64,000 bases of DNA, taken from Lasiodiplodia sp. COLG20. Taxonomy: Eukaryota > Ascomycota > Dothideomycetes > Botryosphaeriales > Botryosphaeriaceae. This document shows positions 22,882 to 33,427 of the stretch, piece after piece (the first letter of the stretch is position 1; every line of letters starts with the position of its first letter). The notes under the pieces were generated by a model. That model was not told the origin of the DNA. It saw nothing but the letters and a program-made list of their open reading frames with translations, and ran no database searches. The translations under genes and the position numbers were made by a program. The stretch is taken from NCBI GenBank assembly GCA_009801085.1, contig VNWV01000007.1, positions 1,922,001 through 1,986,000 of the forward strand, given 5' to 3'.

Positions 22882-24204
22882 ATGACCCGCACAGCCATCG
22901 CCTCTTCAATACGCTACAGACCCTCTCTGAAGCCCGCATATCCGTCTCTCTGCTCAAACTTCCGCTTCAAACCCTTCCGCAAGCCCACCATGGCCAGCCT
23001 TCACACCAACGGCACCAGCGAGACCAACGGCTCTGGAAAGCGCCCCATTCCGTCCCGCGCCTGGTCCATGGACGAGCCCATCTCCGTGAAGGACTTTGCC
23101 GGCCTCTGCGAGCAGACTGCTACTAAAGACGACTACCCGCTCGCCGCCGCCGTCGAGAAGAACATCCCCATCTACGACCTCACCTCCTTCTCGCTCGACG
23201 ACACCAACGTCATCGAGCAGCTCCAGGACGAGTGGAACCACCTCCTCCTCTCCGGCCCTGGCGTCTTTGCCGTCAAGAATCTGTACACCGACCTCTCAGT
23301 TATTGACGCCGCTAACAAGGCCTACGACGACATCATTGCCGCCGAAGCCTCCAGCGCCAAGGGCGATCATTTCGCCGCCTCGTCGGCCAACTCGCGCATC
23401 TGGAACTCGTTCAGCAAGCATGGCATGGCCGACCCGCGCTCCTTCGCCATCTACTACACGAACCCGTGGCTGTCCCACATCTGCGCCGCCTGGCTGGGCC
23501 CTGCCTACCGCATCACGGCCCAAGTCAATATCGTGCGGCCGGGCGGCGCCCCACAGGTCTCGCACCGCGACTACCACCTCGGCTTCCAGACCGCCGATGC
23601 CTGCGCGCGCTTCCCCAAGGTTATGCAGGTTGCTAGCCAGCTGCTGACGCTGCAGGGCGCCGTCGCCCACAGCGACATGCCACTCTCCTCAGGCCCCACG
23701 CGCTTCCTGCCCTTCAGCCAGCGCTTCCCCAAGGGATACATGGCCTACCGCCGTCCGGAATTCAACGAGTACTTCCTCTCGCGCTGGGTCAGCCTGCCGC
23801 TGGCCAAAGGCGACGGCGTTTTCTTCAACCCGGCCCTCTTCCACGCCGCCGGCGCCAACGAGAGCACGGACATCGACCGTAGCGCCAACCTCGTCCAGAT
23901 CAGCTCCGCCTTCGGCAAGCCCATGGAGACGGTCGACGCGCTACCTCTGGTCGAGCGCTGCTGGGACGAAATCAAGGCAATGAAAAAGCAGGGCGAGAGC
24001 AAGGCCCGCGAGGTCCAGGCGCTGATCGCCGCCCTGGCCGAGGGATACCCCTTCCCGACGAACTTGGACAGGAGGCCGCCCGCGCCGGGCGGAATGGCGC
24101 CGGAGAGCGAGCAAGATCTGCTGCTGAGAGGATTGGAGGAAGGGTGGAGCACTGAACAGGTCGTGGCGAACTTGAAGCAAATGAGGGAGGACTCGAAAGC
24201 GTGA
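22882..24204 (+). CDS. PhyH-like Fe(II)/2-oxoglutarate dioxygenase
   Basis: Single-exon gene, 440 residues. It has the double-stranded beta-helix of phytanoyl-CoA dioxygenase-like enzymes. Probable iron ligands are H228 and D230 in VSHRDYH and the distal H321 in PALFHAAGANES; R333 in DRSANLVQIS would bind 2-oxoglutarate. Substrate unknown. The first 36 residues are rich in Arg/Lys/Ser and lack acidic residues, like a mitochondrial presequence. A second in-frame Met at residue 37 (MASLHTNG) would give a cytosolic form. The TATA box 51-58 bp upstream favours initiation near the first ATG but leaves a very short leader, so leaky scanning is plausible. Confidence 0.85.
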   Translation: MTRTAIASSIRYRPSLKPAYPSLCSNFRFKPFRKPTMASLHTNGTSETNGSGKRPIPSRAWSMDEPISVKDFAGLCEQTATKDDYPLAAAVEKNIPIYDLTSFSLDDTNVIEQLQDEWNHLLLSGPGVFAVKNLYTDLSVIDAANKAYDDIIAAEASSAKGDHFAASSANSRIWNSFSKHGMADPRSFAIYYTNPWLSHICAAWLGPAYRITAQVNIVRPGGAPQVSHRDYHLGFQTADACARFPKVMQVASQLLTLQGAVAHSDMPLSSGPTRFLPFSQRFPKGYMAYRRPEFNEYFLSRWVSLPLAKGDGVFFNPALFHAAGANESTDIDRSANLVQISSAFGKPMETVDALPLVERCWDEIKAMKKQGESKAREVQALIAALAEGYPFPTNLDRRPPAPGGMAPESEQDLLLRGLEEGWSTEQVVANLKQMREDSKA

Positions 24205-25464
24205 ATGGTTCGGCTCTTACCATGATTAATGGGCTCATAGCGTTCTTCATTTATAGCGCCATTTATGCATTCAAAGATACTCTTATAAATAAGTAAAGAA
24301 ATCAAAACTGGTATTTCCTAGCGGTGAATATGCTTTGACGTGGCTTATATTATACTCTATCCCCACTGACAAGATCTGTTAAACCTCGGTGCGTTGCTTT
24401 ATTGTCTACCGAGTTTAATTCCCGTATTCTTTACTTTTTCTTCGACACCAAGGCAGATATCTATTTATATCACTACTAAAACGTTATCCATTTACTTTAC
24501 TTTATGACATCACTCCCAGCAGATGGTATATATATTCAGATAGTTTCACTGCTGCATTCGCTGCTTAACAGTGTTCAATCAAATTAATCTGCACTGTTCA
24601 ACAAGATGCAAGGCTCACTATAGTAGAAATATCTTAACCATACGGCGTCGGAAGCATTTCCACGACACACTCCCAACCTAACAACACAGTGCCACTACCG
24701 TGGTATATGGTCATTGGAAGACGGTATGCGGCTCGCTTGTGATGCGCAAGGTTGCGTGACCGTGATTGGTAGACTTGGGTGGAAGAAAAAAACCACCACG
24801 CGCGGTTTCCTTTTTGGGAAGCGCTGGCACAGAGCAGCAAAACGGGAGGCAAAAACCTGGCAGCCCACCCCGAAATCGAACCTAAGACCTGATGCGGTCG
24901 TCGGCAGCGGGATAGGCCCCCCCAGGAAACCCTCGCGACATGCTGAGTGTTTTTTGCCTTTACGGTGACCAAAAGAGCTCGCTGTTTGGCTTATATACCC
25001 ATGCAAAACTGCTTACTGCATCACCACGTAACCACAGCGTTTTCCTTGCACCAATACGTCCGACTCGCGACCGTGACCGCAAGCTGCTGGAGATTGTCCT
25101 CTATCTGGTGCTGGCAACCGACGACCATCGCTTTCTACCTACACTCGCGCAGTACAGATGCCTCGAAGCTTTACAGGCGGTAGTTCTCTCTGCAATTCTC
25201 TCGAAACATACGCAAGAGAATGCCGCAGAATGTCATTGTGCGACAGCGTAGACAAAGGATCTTGGACACTGAACACGACATTGGGGTTGACAAACACGCA
25301 AACGCAGCCACCCGTGGCTCATAGAGTTTCCGCAAAGGAACGGGGAACGATATTCATACACAGGCACCAGCACTATGTACACCTACGCCTTTACCCAGCC
25401 ATATATGCAGCCCAAGTATGGAAAAAGAAAAAGAAAGAACAAACGAAGACACCTCCTCCCTCCC
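24205..25464. other. Convergent intergenic region, partly AT-rich
   Basis: The first 400 bp (to about 24640) are clearly AT-rich with many TA steps, unlike the neighbouring genes, and may be a decayed repeat. The rest looks ordinary. No gene supported; one tRNA B-box-like string near 24880 is discussed among rejected items. Confidence 0.45.
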
Positions 25465-28206
25465 TCAAAGCTCCACCTCCAGCTCGCCCCTCTCCTCCTC
25501 AACCCGCCTCCACACCGCACCAACCCTCGTCAACACGCTGCCCCAAACACTCTCATCCCACTCACCCGACAAGCCCACAAACGCCCAGCGGGCGCCATCC
25601 CTCGGCGGCTCCTGCTTGACGCACACCATGCCCTCAGGCAACTGCTGGCCGCCGCCCGGCGCCCCGACAACGGCATGGCCACCCTCCTCAGCGGCATCCA
25701 CCTCCCACTGCTTCCAGGCCAGGCGCTCGACGCGCTTGCCCGCGAACTCGTCCCAGAAGGCGAGGCCGGCGATGCGGTGGCTGCGCGGCGCGTAGAAGAC
25801 GTCGACGCGCACGATGTTGACGGCCGGATGCCCCGCGTGCGACGCCAGCTCGAGCGCGCGCCACGACGGCGCGCCCGACGACGAAAGCGTGTGGAACGAG
25901 GGCGAGCCGGCGTGGTGCGTGCAGCCGTCGTCCTTCTCCTCGGCGGCCTTCTTCTTGCTGGACGAGGCCGACGACGACGACGACGGGCTGTTGGTGAAGC
26001 GGAACCCGATGGCGCCGATGGCGTGCGAGGAGCCCTTGGAGAAGGAGGACAGGGAGAGGGCGTGGTGGTGGTACGAGTGCAGGCTGAGGCGCGCGAGCTG
26101 CGGCAGCGCGTCGTCGTCAACGGCGGTGGCGCTTTCGAGCGAGGTCGAGGCGACGACGCCGTCGATGACGGGAGCTGCTGCTGCAGAGTTCGGTGCCATG
26201 GCGAGCGAGGTGAACGGCTTGATGGTCCGGTTCGGGTTCGGCTCGTCGCCGACCAGGATACAGTGCAGCTCGTCCCCGCGAGCGAAGGCCTGCGTCAATC
26301 GCGCAGCGGCCGAGGAAGGGAAAGCGGTGGGGAGGGCGTCGTTCCGGAGAGGCACGGGCAATCGTGCAGCTAGGACCTCCGGGTAAGCGTAGTTGGGACG
26401 CTTGAGCTTGGTCCGTTGCGTCTTGATGCTGAAGTCGGCGTAGGCAAGGTCGGGATGCGACACAAGGCGAGCGGCCTGAAAGAAATAGTTTAGTACGAGA
26501 CCGCGGCTGTGTTGCTTGAGAGTACTCACCTCCTCCGTGATCAATGTCATTGCCTGGCGGCAGAGAAGCCGGGCTTCATTGAGAGCAACGGGGTCGACGG
26601 GAATAGGGTCGCGCGCCATGTTCAGCTCCTTTAGGCTGCGACCCTCGAGGATGTGGGGATCATCAATGTCAAAGGTGTGCTTGCGCTCGGGGATGTCTGC
26701 CAACGCAATGGTTGCCAGCGTGGCGGGAGAGCCAGGGGCAGAGGTGGAAGCCTTCCGTGCCGTTGTTGGCGATTCGTACAAGAGATCGTGGCCATCAGAA
26801 AGAGCCTTGACCTTGACCACAGGCTTCCTAGCCTGCCACTTGGAAGGGTCCTTGAGCACTGTTGTGGTATAAGTCAGTAAGGGCTATTGCTACGCCAGGA
26901 ACAAACTGCTTACTTCCGCCAATCCTCTTCCACAGCTTCTTGTAAGCCATGAGAGCATCGAAAAGTTCCGCCGTGTATAGGGAGCATGGCGTGTAGTTCA
27001 GTTGCTGCAGCCTCTCGGCCCACCCCTTTTCCTTCGCCTCCATCTTCCACTTCCACGTCTGAAAGCCTCTCAAGCTCTCGTACCGCGTCAGCACCGCCGC
27101 CGTCTTCGAACTGCTCCTCGCCACCATCGAAGGGAAAGCGTTGGCGACAGCGACCACCGTGTTGAGCGTCCACGGCACCTCGGGCTTCTTGATGTCGCCA
27201 CCACCCGTCCAGTTGACAGAGATGGTGATCTCCGTGTCCTGCAGCACCTCGGAGTGGTCCTTGTCGATGCTCTCCTGGGCGCCGATCGAAACCGGCGACG
27301 GCCCGACGGCTAGCGCCAGGTCGACGGCCTGCTTGACCCGGCGTAGACGCGACCGGTCCGTCACCTGGATGGAAATGACGGCCGAGAACTCGCCCCCCTC
27401 CAGGAAGCCCGAGATGAACGAGTCCCCGTAGACATCGGTGAAGCGCTCCGGCGGCATCTCTTCAACCGGGTTGAAGATCATGTCGCCATTGTGCAGGTGC
27501 GTGTGGCTGGAGGACAGGCAGTTCTCGTTGTTGACTTTGACGCTGACGATGTAGTTGAGCTGAGAGTCGAGCACCTTGTTCTCGTTCACGAATCCAGCAG
27601 AGGCATTGCCGTGGATCGTGCCGTACTTGATGGACATGGCTGTTGAGATGTTGAGCGCATCCATGATGTCACTGACATTGTCGATTGCGCGCGTGCTGTA
27701 CGTCACCGTCTGGTTCGGCGGTGCGCCGTCGATTTCTGGCAACGAGAAGACTGCTGTCTCGACCGAGTCATCCACGTCCAGAATCGAGGCTGCGGGAGAT
27801 GGCATGCCACGATCCTGCAATGCTTCCATGGTTGGAAGCTCAGACAATGCTTGAGCATCCGCAGACCGCTTTGGGGCAGACGTCGGCGTAGATGGCTCGC
27901 TCTTGCTCTCTGCCTTGTTTGCCGGAGGAGGAGTGACTGGAGGCGTTACGATGGCGGGCGCATCCTTGGGTGTGACTGTAAGGGAGCCATTCTTGATTGG
28001 CTTTGGGGCCGCGACTTTGGCGGCAGTGACTGGCGCCTTTGGCTTGATGGTAACAGCGTTCTCTATACGGATCTCCTGAGTGTATGTATTGAAGCCCTGG
28101 CCTGCTTTGTAATCAGCGAAGAACAATCCGGGAAAACTTAAGCTGGTAGATGAGACAAGTACTCACCAAGGCGCATGGCATTATCATAGGGTGCTGTGAG
28201 CGACAT
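25465..28206 (-). CDS. MACPF-like domain protein with C-terminal lectin-like region
   Basis: About 855 residues in four exons: 28206-28167, 28101-26914, 26858-26530, 26475-25465. After a Pro/Ser/Thr-rich stretch (30-120) comes a domain with YGDSFISGFLEGG at 238-250. This matches the membrane-attack-complex/perforin signature Y-G-x-x-F-x6-GG (the usual H is S). It is followed by alternating strands and ISVNWTGGG, as in fungal MACPF-like proteins. No signal peptide is visible, so it starts in the cytosol. The C-terminal third (NIVRVDVFYAPRSHRIAGL) resembles jacalin-type strands, only weakly. Function is unknown. Pore formation is not shown by sequence alone, and many fungal relatives are uncharacterised. 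Intron 3 (54 nt) is in frame and stop-free. Confidence 0.65.
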
Positions 28207-30219
28207 GACTGGCCACTAACAGAGACCAAAGGGGGCAAGATGGTACTCAATGAAAAAGAAAGACGAAGAATAAGGAGAACGAGTGATGGTGAAGGTGAAT
28301 CTGTCCAGAAAAAAACGTCCTCAAGCCCGCTCAGGCCCTCTTCATATACCATCTCCGCCCCAGGCTCCAGGCGTAGCTGACTGTTACACCAGCCGCAGCG
28401 AACAATAGTCACCCACCATCATTTTTCCATATACCCTCACCTACCCATGGTACGAGCATGGCCTGAAACCTCACTTTGACGCCTCCGGTCCCCTGTGCTT
28501 CCCCTAAATTTAGCATGCACAAGGCTGTGTAGTTGGTCACTTACGCCTAGGCAAACAAGGTTGCTCCTCACACTCATCCGGCAGGATTTCCTTAAGCAGA
28601 GACCAACGAAAGGCCGCCCCTGCACGGCATGCAGCAAGCGAGCAGCTACGCCCCGCCTGCACCATCGCCCATTTCCCTTTTTCAAGCCCTGGTGGGCGTT
28701 TGCCTTACCCGCCCGCAGTATCTTATCTCACGTAGACCCTGCAGGTGCGTCATGTGTGAGAAGTAGCGCTCGCCTAGGTACTGCGCCGCAGAGCCGAGCT
28801 AAATGGTTTCTGCTGAGTGGATGTGGTGGAATTGGCACCTTGTGTAGCCGCTGTGTAAGCGCGACTAACGCCGCATTCGTGCATGTAATTGTGATTGCCT
28901 TGTACAGGCGTTGCTGCCTTCCTCTCAAAGTGTAGATCAGTATGAAGTGAGACATCAAGCGGTGGGGGGAAAATCTTCATCATGATGAGTCCCTGGCTCG
29001 AGGCCGGCGGAGCCGCATGTGCCTAATGCAGGCAAGTCGCACGCGGACGGATTGGCTGCGAGTGCGTGGCAGGCTTCTCTATGCGGGCGCCGGGAAGGCA
29101 TCATTGGGCGATGATTGTGTGGGGACCTTGCAGGCTGCTGGCTGAGGTGAGACCATCGGATCACAGCTTAACGAGATCAGTGGCGGCCGGTGGTGGCTGT
29201 CTTTGCGCCCGGTTGTTGGGGAAAAAATAGCTTGTACAACAGACCCCCTTGGATCTGTGACACAGGAGGAGGCAAAGCAGAGTGCCGCCTTGAAGGCAAT
29301 ATTGATAAAGAAACGCTGGTTGCAGGGTCGAATAAAAGGATATGGCGGCCAGCGGCTCGCAGGCCAATTACCGATGCTCGAGAAATCCGGCAGACAGCTA
29401 CCGAGCAGATGCAGGGGCTGCAGAAAGTGTTAGGCGCCGCCATCCCCTTGTGTGCGGCTGAGAGCTAACCCACCCCGGGGACTTTTGAGTGCGGCGTAGT
29501 CAAGGCGGGCGGTTGCGGAGGCGTTGCAGGACTTGGCACGACTCCACCCACCCGAGGCTGACACTTACTCAGCCGATGGTCCCCTTCCCCATTGCGTCAT
29601 AGAAGGATGAAGGAACCCCCATCACGAGGGAGAAGCATGTCGAGTGACCAGAAGTACCGGCATATAGATGAACCAGGTGGAGATCGTCCCCGGACGCTGA
29701 ACAAATGCGGATAATGGTCGAGTTGACATGAGAGGAAGATCCGCGCGACTTGGCCCCCAAAGAAGACAAGTGAAAGGAAATGCAAGAGACGACTTAGTTC
29801 CACGCATGCTGCAGCAAGGCAGTCGTTCATGGAGGGTGAGCATTCTTCTGGAGCAGAACGTTTCCATCCGTGTCATTCGTCACCGCTGCTGCCCCACTAC
29901 CACTGAGACATGGAATTCCGTCAGGCATTCCGACGACGAGAAGAGGCTGAGCAATCGCTGATGAATCCTACATTGGCCTCCACCAAAAGGATCAATCAAT
30001 ACCATGATGAGTTGAGCAGATACGAACAGCATAATATTTCCTGCCACGTTAAGGGATTGACAGTTCACCTGAGAAGACTGTGACACAGCAATTCAACTGC
30101 TCTAGATGATAGCGGTATTAGTACATACAAGACGGTGCCAGAAAATGCTTACCACTCGGCACTCAGCTGCGACCCCCATCTGCCCCCATCCTTGTAGCCT
30201 CCTTGCCCAACCAACATCC
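28207..30219. other. Intergenic region, 2.0 kb
   Basis: Lies between the 5' end of the MACPF-like gene and the 3' end of DSC2. Open frames on both strands are short and of random character. It must contain the MACPF-like promoter. No repeats or RNA genes recognised. Confidence 0.45.
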
Positions 30220-31260
30220 TCAGCCCTCACCTCCAAACTGCCCCGCCAACATACCCCCAAGGGTTCCCCTCCTCCTCGCCTCTCCTTCCGTCTGCGCGCC
30301 GTCGCCGCCCTCCCTGCCCGTCGCGGCCCCGTGCTCCCTCTCCATCCGCTGCCTCAAACCCTCAAACTCCCTCCTCCCGCCCTCGGCCTTCCTCTCGCCG
30401 ACAATCCACCCGGGGATGCGCCAGCCGTTCGCCAGCGGCAGCATCTCGTTCCGCCACGCGTATCCCACGCACCAGCCCACGGCCGCGCTGACTGCCGAGC
30501 CCGGCAGCGCCGACAGCGCGAGCTGAATGGGCAGGAGATAGTGCAGCGTCTTGGATGAGAGTGTGACGGACGCGTCGAGGCCGCTGCGCTGCTGTCCCGC
30601 TGCATTGGCTGTTGAGCCGTTATTATCGGCCGGCGCCTTGGTCGTGAGCTTGTACCGGTAGATGCGCGGGATCGAGGCGTGGTACTGGGCCAGGATGGCA
30701 AAGAGCAGGGGCGTCGGCCCTGCCGGGAGGTAGTTCGCGTGGTTGAAGGTAAGGGGTCGCACGACCAGGGCGAGAATAAGCGGGGGGAGCAGCGTCGTGT
30801 AGGGAAGCGTCGAGACGATGAAGGACTGCGCGGGAAATTGTAGAGTGTTAGCACAGAGCTCCACCGTGGTTTCCGAGGCATCCCGGGAAATTCTGAGAGA
30901 GCAATGTGGAGGGGAAGAACTCACAGCGAACTTGCGCGAGCCCCAGAGCCGCTCGATGACGCGCAGGTGGTAGAAGGTCATGGCGGCGAAGAGCACCTCA
31001 GTGGAATTGGCGAAGCAGGCCTGCAGGCTTGGGTCAGCTCTTGCCATGGGATTCCGCGGCTTCCCCGATCATGGCGGGGTGCACATGCGTACCTGCCATG
31101 TCAGAAGGCGCCAGAACTGGCGGTGCACCCAGAGATGCGGGACAACTTGGATGTAGAGGAGGTACTGCGAGTCGGTTATGCTGGCTACAAAGGCGGCTGC
31201 CACAATGTAGAAGACGAGGAACTTCGTAACGGGCGCATTGGTAAAGCCGGAAGTGAGCAT
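30220..31260 (-). CDS. DSC2: DSC E3 ligase subunit 2-like rhomboid pseudoprotease
   Basis: About 289 residues in three exons: 31260-31093, 31020-30925, 30825-30220 (introns of 72 and 99 nt). The fold is rhomboid/derlin-like: an N-terminal helix (KFLVFYIVAAAFVASI), then HRQFWRLLTWQACFANSTEV and the conserved ERLWGSRKFASFI, then three more hydrophobic segments. No catalytic Ser-His dyad is apparent, as expected for Dsc2/UBAC2-type pseudoproteases. In fungi the Golgi DSC complex triggers cleavage of the sterol-responsive SREBP and degrades orphan membrane proteins. A C-terminal UBA domain, present in S. pombe Dsc2, is not visible here; the tail is Arg/Gly-rich. Intron 2 is stop-free and in frame. 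Confidence 0.78.
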
Positions 31261-31816
31261 TGTTGCTCGCGCCAAAGCATTGCTGGGGTGCGTGGAACAG
31301 CGGTTGAGAGCTACGTAGCGTGTTGGAGCTGCGATCGTCCGACGGGGGGCTCGCAGATCACCGCGCACGTGCGCAACCTCAAAGCCCCGTCACATGCTGG
31401 TAACAGTCAAACAACGCCGTGTATCTACTAGACAAAGGGGGCATACACCGAAGGGTTGAGAAGAGAGGGAATATGTGCATCCAAGCCGTTGGTTACAGGG
31501 TTGCATCAAACGCTTCCACTAGGTATCACAACTTTTTGCAGAACATAGGTAGGCCGTAGCTAGCATTGAACGCATTCCAAAAGTCACACTATTAGTCTAT
31601 CGTGGTTGTCGCCTAATACTCAATCATCAAACTCGCTTTTTGTCTTCCCCCGTTGAAACTCCATGTCCCAGTCCAAGCCCATTTTCCCACCCACGCCATT
31701 ACCATCGAAAAGAAAACAATAGGGTATATGAAGAAGAAACCCGTCACTGCCTGTGAGTGAATTGATCATGCAAGCGCCCCCACTAGAACCACCATGATGA
31801 CACCGTGATGAATCCA
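31261..31816. other. Intergenic region DSC2 / CM1 gene
   Basis: 556 bp containing the DSC2 promoter and the 3' UTR of the CM1-domain gene. No gene or motif supported. Confidence 0.45.
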
Positions 31817-33427
31817 TCATCCCTTTCTTCTGCCCCTGGGCACATCGTCCAACCCCTCACCATTGAAGAACAAATCCCGACCGAGACCGTACTTGCCACC
31901 GGCGCCTGGCCACTGAGGATACTGGCTAGGTTGGAACTCAGTAGGGATGCTTGGAGCTTCGCTCGCCGTAGGTGTTGTATAGTCTTCGTCTTCGAAATGA
32001 GTCATATCGCTTCTTGTGTCTCCGGCGTCGTCATGAATCACTGTCCCTTCGCCCTGGTCCGAGTCTGCAATGCTTGCAACATCCCTGCGGTCTTGGTACG
32101 CGCCCAGCGGAGAAGAAGCCGGCCATGGCGAGCTCCCGCTGAATGGTCCAGTTTCAGTTGCTGAAAAATACTGAGATGCGCCGAGGTCTGAACTGCTTGT
32201 GACATCTGAGGGGGCACGGATGCTCTCGGAAAATGAAGGCGAGCGTCCGCCACGTTCGCCCTCGAGGTAGACGTTGCGCAGGCCATGAGAGCGGGTCGAG
32301 CTAGATGCTTTGCTCGAGGAACGGTCCATTTTCGGGCTTGCTGATGAACGGCGAAGCGTGCGTCTGCGCTGCACTGGCGAAGCATGGAGGGAGCCACACT
32401 CCTCAACAGCAGACTCGCCCACATGTGCCGTGGATGCGCGCTCTCGAAGGTCGTTCAGTCGGATGTCTCCAGCAGACATGGTTCGGACAAGGGTGCTGTA
32501 TCGCTGGCTAAGCGGGCGAGACGAAGCGAGATGGGCCACCGTGTCGTGACGTTCGGGCGACGGTGGCGCACTGCTGCTGAAGCCGTCTCTTTGACCTCCA
32601 AGCTGAGAAGAAGCGGGCCTGCTGACCTCGTCAGCGGTCCTGATTCCAGCAGAGTCAGGGCCAGTGCTGAAATACGACGAATCGCGTCGACGAGGCGCAG
32701 GCTTGTATCGGACAAGCTCTGCTTCCAACTCTTGTATCCGACGCTCCGAGTCCAAGTACATGTCAAGAGCTTCTTTGATGGCAGCGTCGCGCTTCTCAAG
32801 CTCGGCGAAGACCTCGCCCGTCATCTTCCACGAGTCCCTCAGCTTCTGCTCGCAGGCCTCTTGAGAGCGTCGAAGCTCCTCGACACGATCGCACAGAGCG
32901 GTGTTCTCTTCGGACAGCTCATCTCTTTCTTCTTCGACGGCATTCATCCTCTCGAGCTTTTCCAAAGCTTCTTCCAGTTCATTCTCGAAGCGATGGCTGC
33001 GCTCTTCAACCAAGGTGAGGCGCAGCTTGAGGTCGAAGTTGTCTTTGCTCATCTTGTCCAGGTTCGTCTGCTGCTCGCGCGAGCCCATGCTGTAGCTCTG
33101 GGCCCGTTGCGTCGAGGCGCTAGAATGCTGCGAGGCATTGCTCGGGATGCGACTTGTTGGACCGCGTGCTCGGCGGCGACTCTTTTTCTGCTCCTCCTCG
33201 GATGCGAAGATGTAATCGTCCATTGCTCGCGAAGCTTTGGGTTCAGATAGACTCAGCGCCCTGGGCAAAGACTGGTCGGGCATGCCGAGGTCCTGGCGCC
33301 GTTCGCGAAGTCTCTGGCGGAGGTATTCCGACTTGGGCTCGGCGGAGGTAGGGCTGGAGAGAAGAGGAGCGCGGATCGGGGTCTGCAGAGCACGGGATTC
33401 ATGGTTGAGAGGGAGGGAGTGGTCCAT
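31817..33427 (-). CDS. CM1 (centrosomin N-terminal motif) coiled-coil protein
   Basis: Single-exon, 536 residues. Residues 117-150 (SREQQTNLDKMSKDNFDLKL and the following VEERSHR) are the CM1 motif, which binds and activates the gamma-tubulin complex in centrosomin, Mto1, Pcp1/Spc110 and ApsB. A predicted coiled coil continues to about 245 (Glu/Leu heptads). The rest, about 290 residues, is Ser-rich and disordered and has no second conserved domain. It is much shorter than the large spindle-pole or septal CM1 proteins of filamentous fungi, and lacks a recognisable C-terminal PACT or MASC-like targeting region. It probably works at microtubule organising centres, but the site is not readable from sequence. 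Confidence 0.8.
   Translation of the reverse strand: MDHSLPLNHESRALQTPIRAPLLSSPTSAEPKSEYLRQRLRERRQDLGMPDQSLPRALSLSEPKASRAMDDYIFASEEEQKKSRRRARGPTSRIPSNASQHSSASTQRAQSYSMGSREQQTNLDKMSKDNFDLKLRLTLVEERSHRFENELEEALEKLERMNAVEEERDELSEENTALCDRVEELRRSQEACEQKLRDSWKMTGEVFAELEKRDAAIKEALDMYLDSERRIQELEAELVRYKPAPRRRDSSYFSTGPDSAGIRTADEVSRPASSQLGGQRDGFSSSAPPSPERHDTVAHLASSRPLSQRYSTLVRTMSAGDIRLNDLRERASTAHVGESAVEECGSLHASPVQRRRTLRRSSASPKMDRSSSKASSSTRSHGLRNVYLEGERGGRSPSFSESIRAPSDVTSSSDLGASQYFSATETGPFSGSSPWPASSPLGAYQDRRDVASIADSDQGEGTVIHDDAGDTRSDMTHFEDEDYTTPTASEAPSIPTEFQPSQYPQWPGAGGKYGLGRDLFFNGEGLDDVPRGRRKG

Noticed and set aside
24870..24925. tRNA-like B box (GGTTCGATTTC on the minus strand)
   Set aside because: The T-arm stem does not pair and no acceptor or anticodon arm can be folded. 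At best a tRNA-derived relic.
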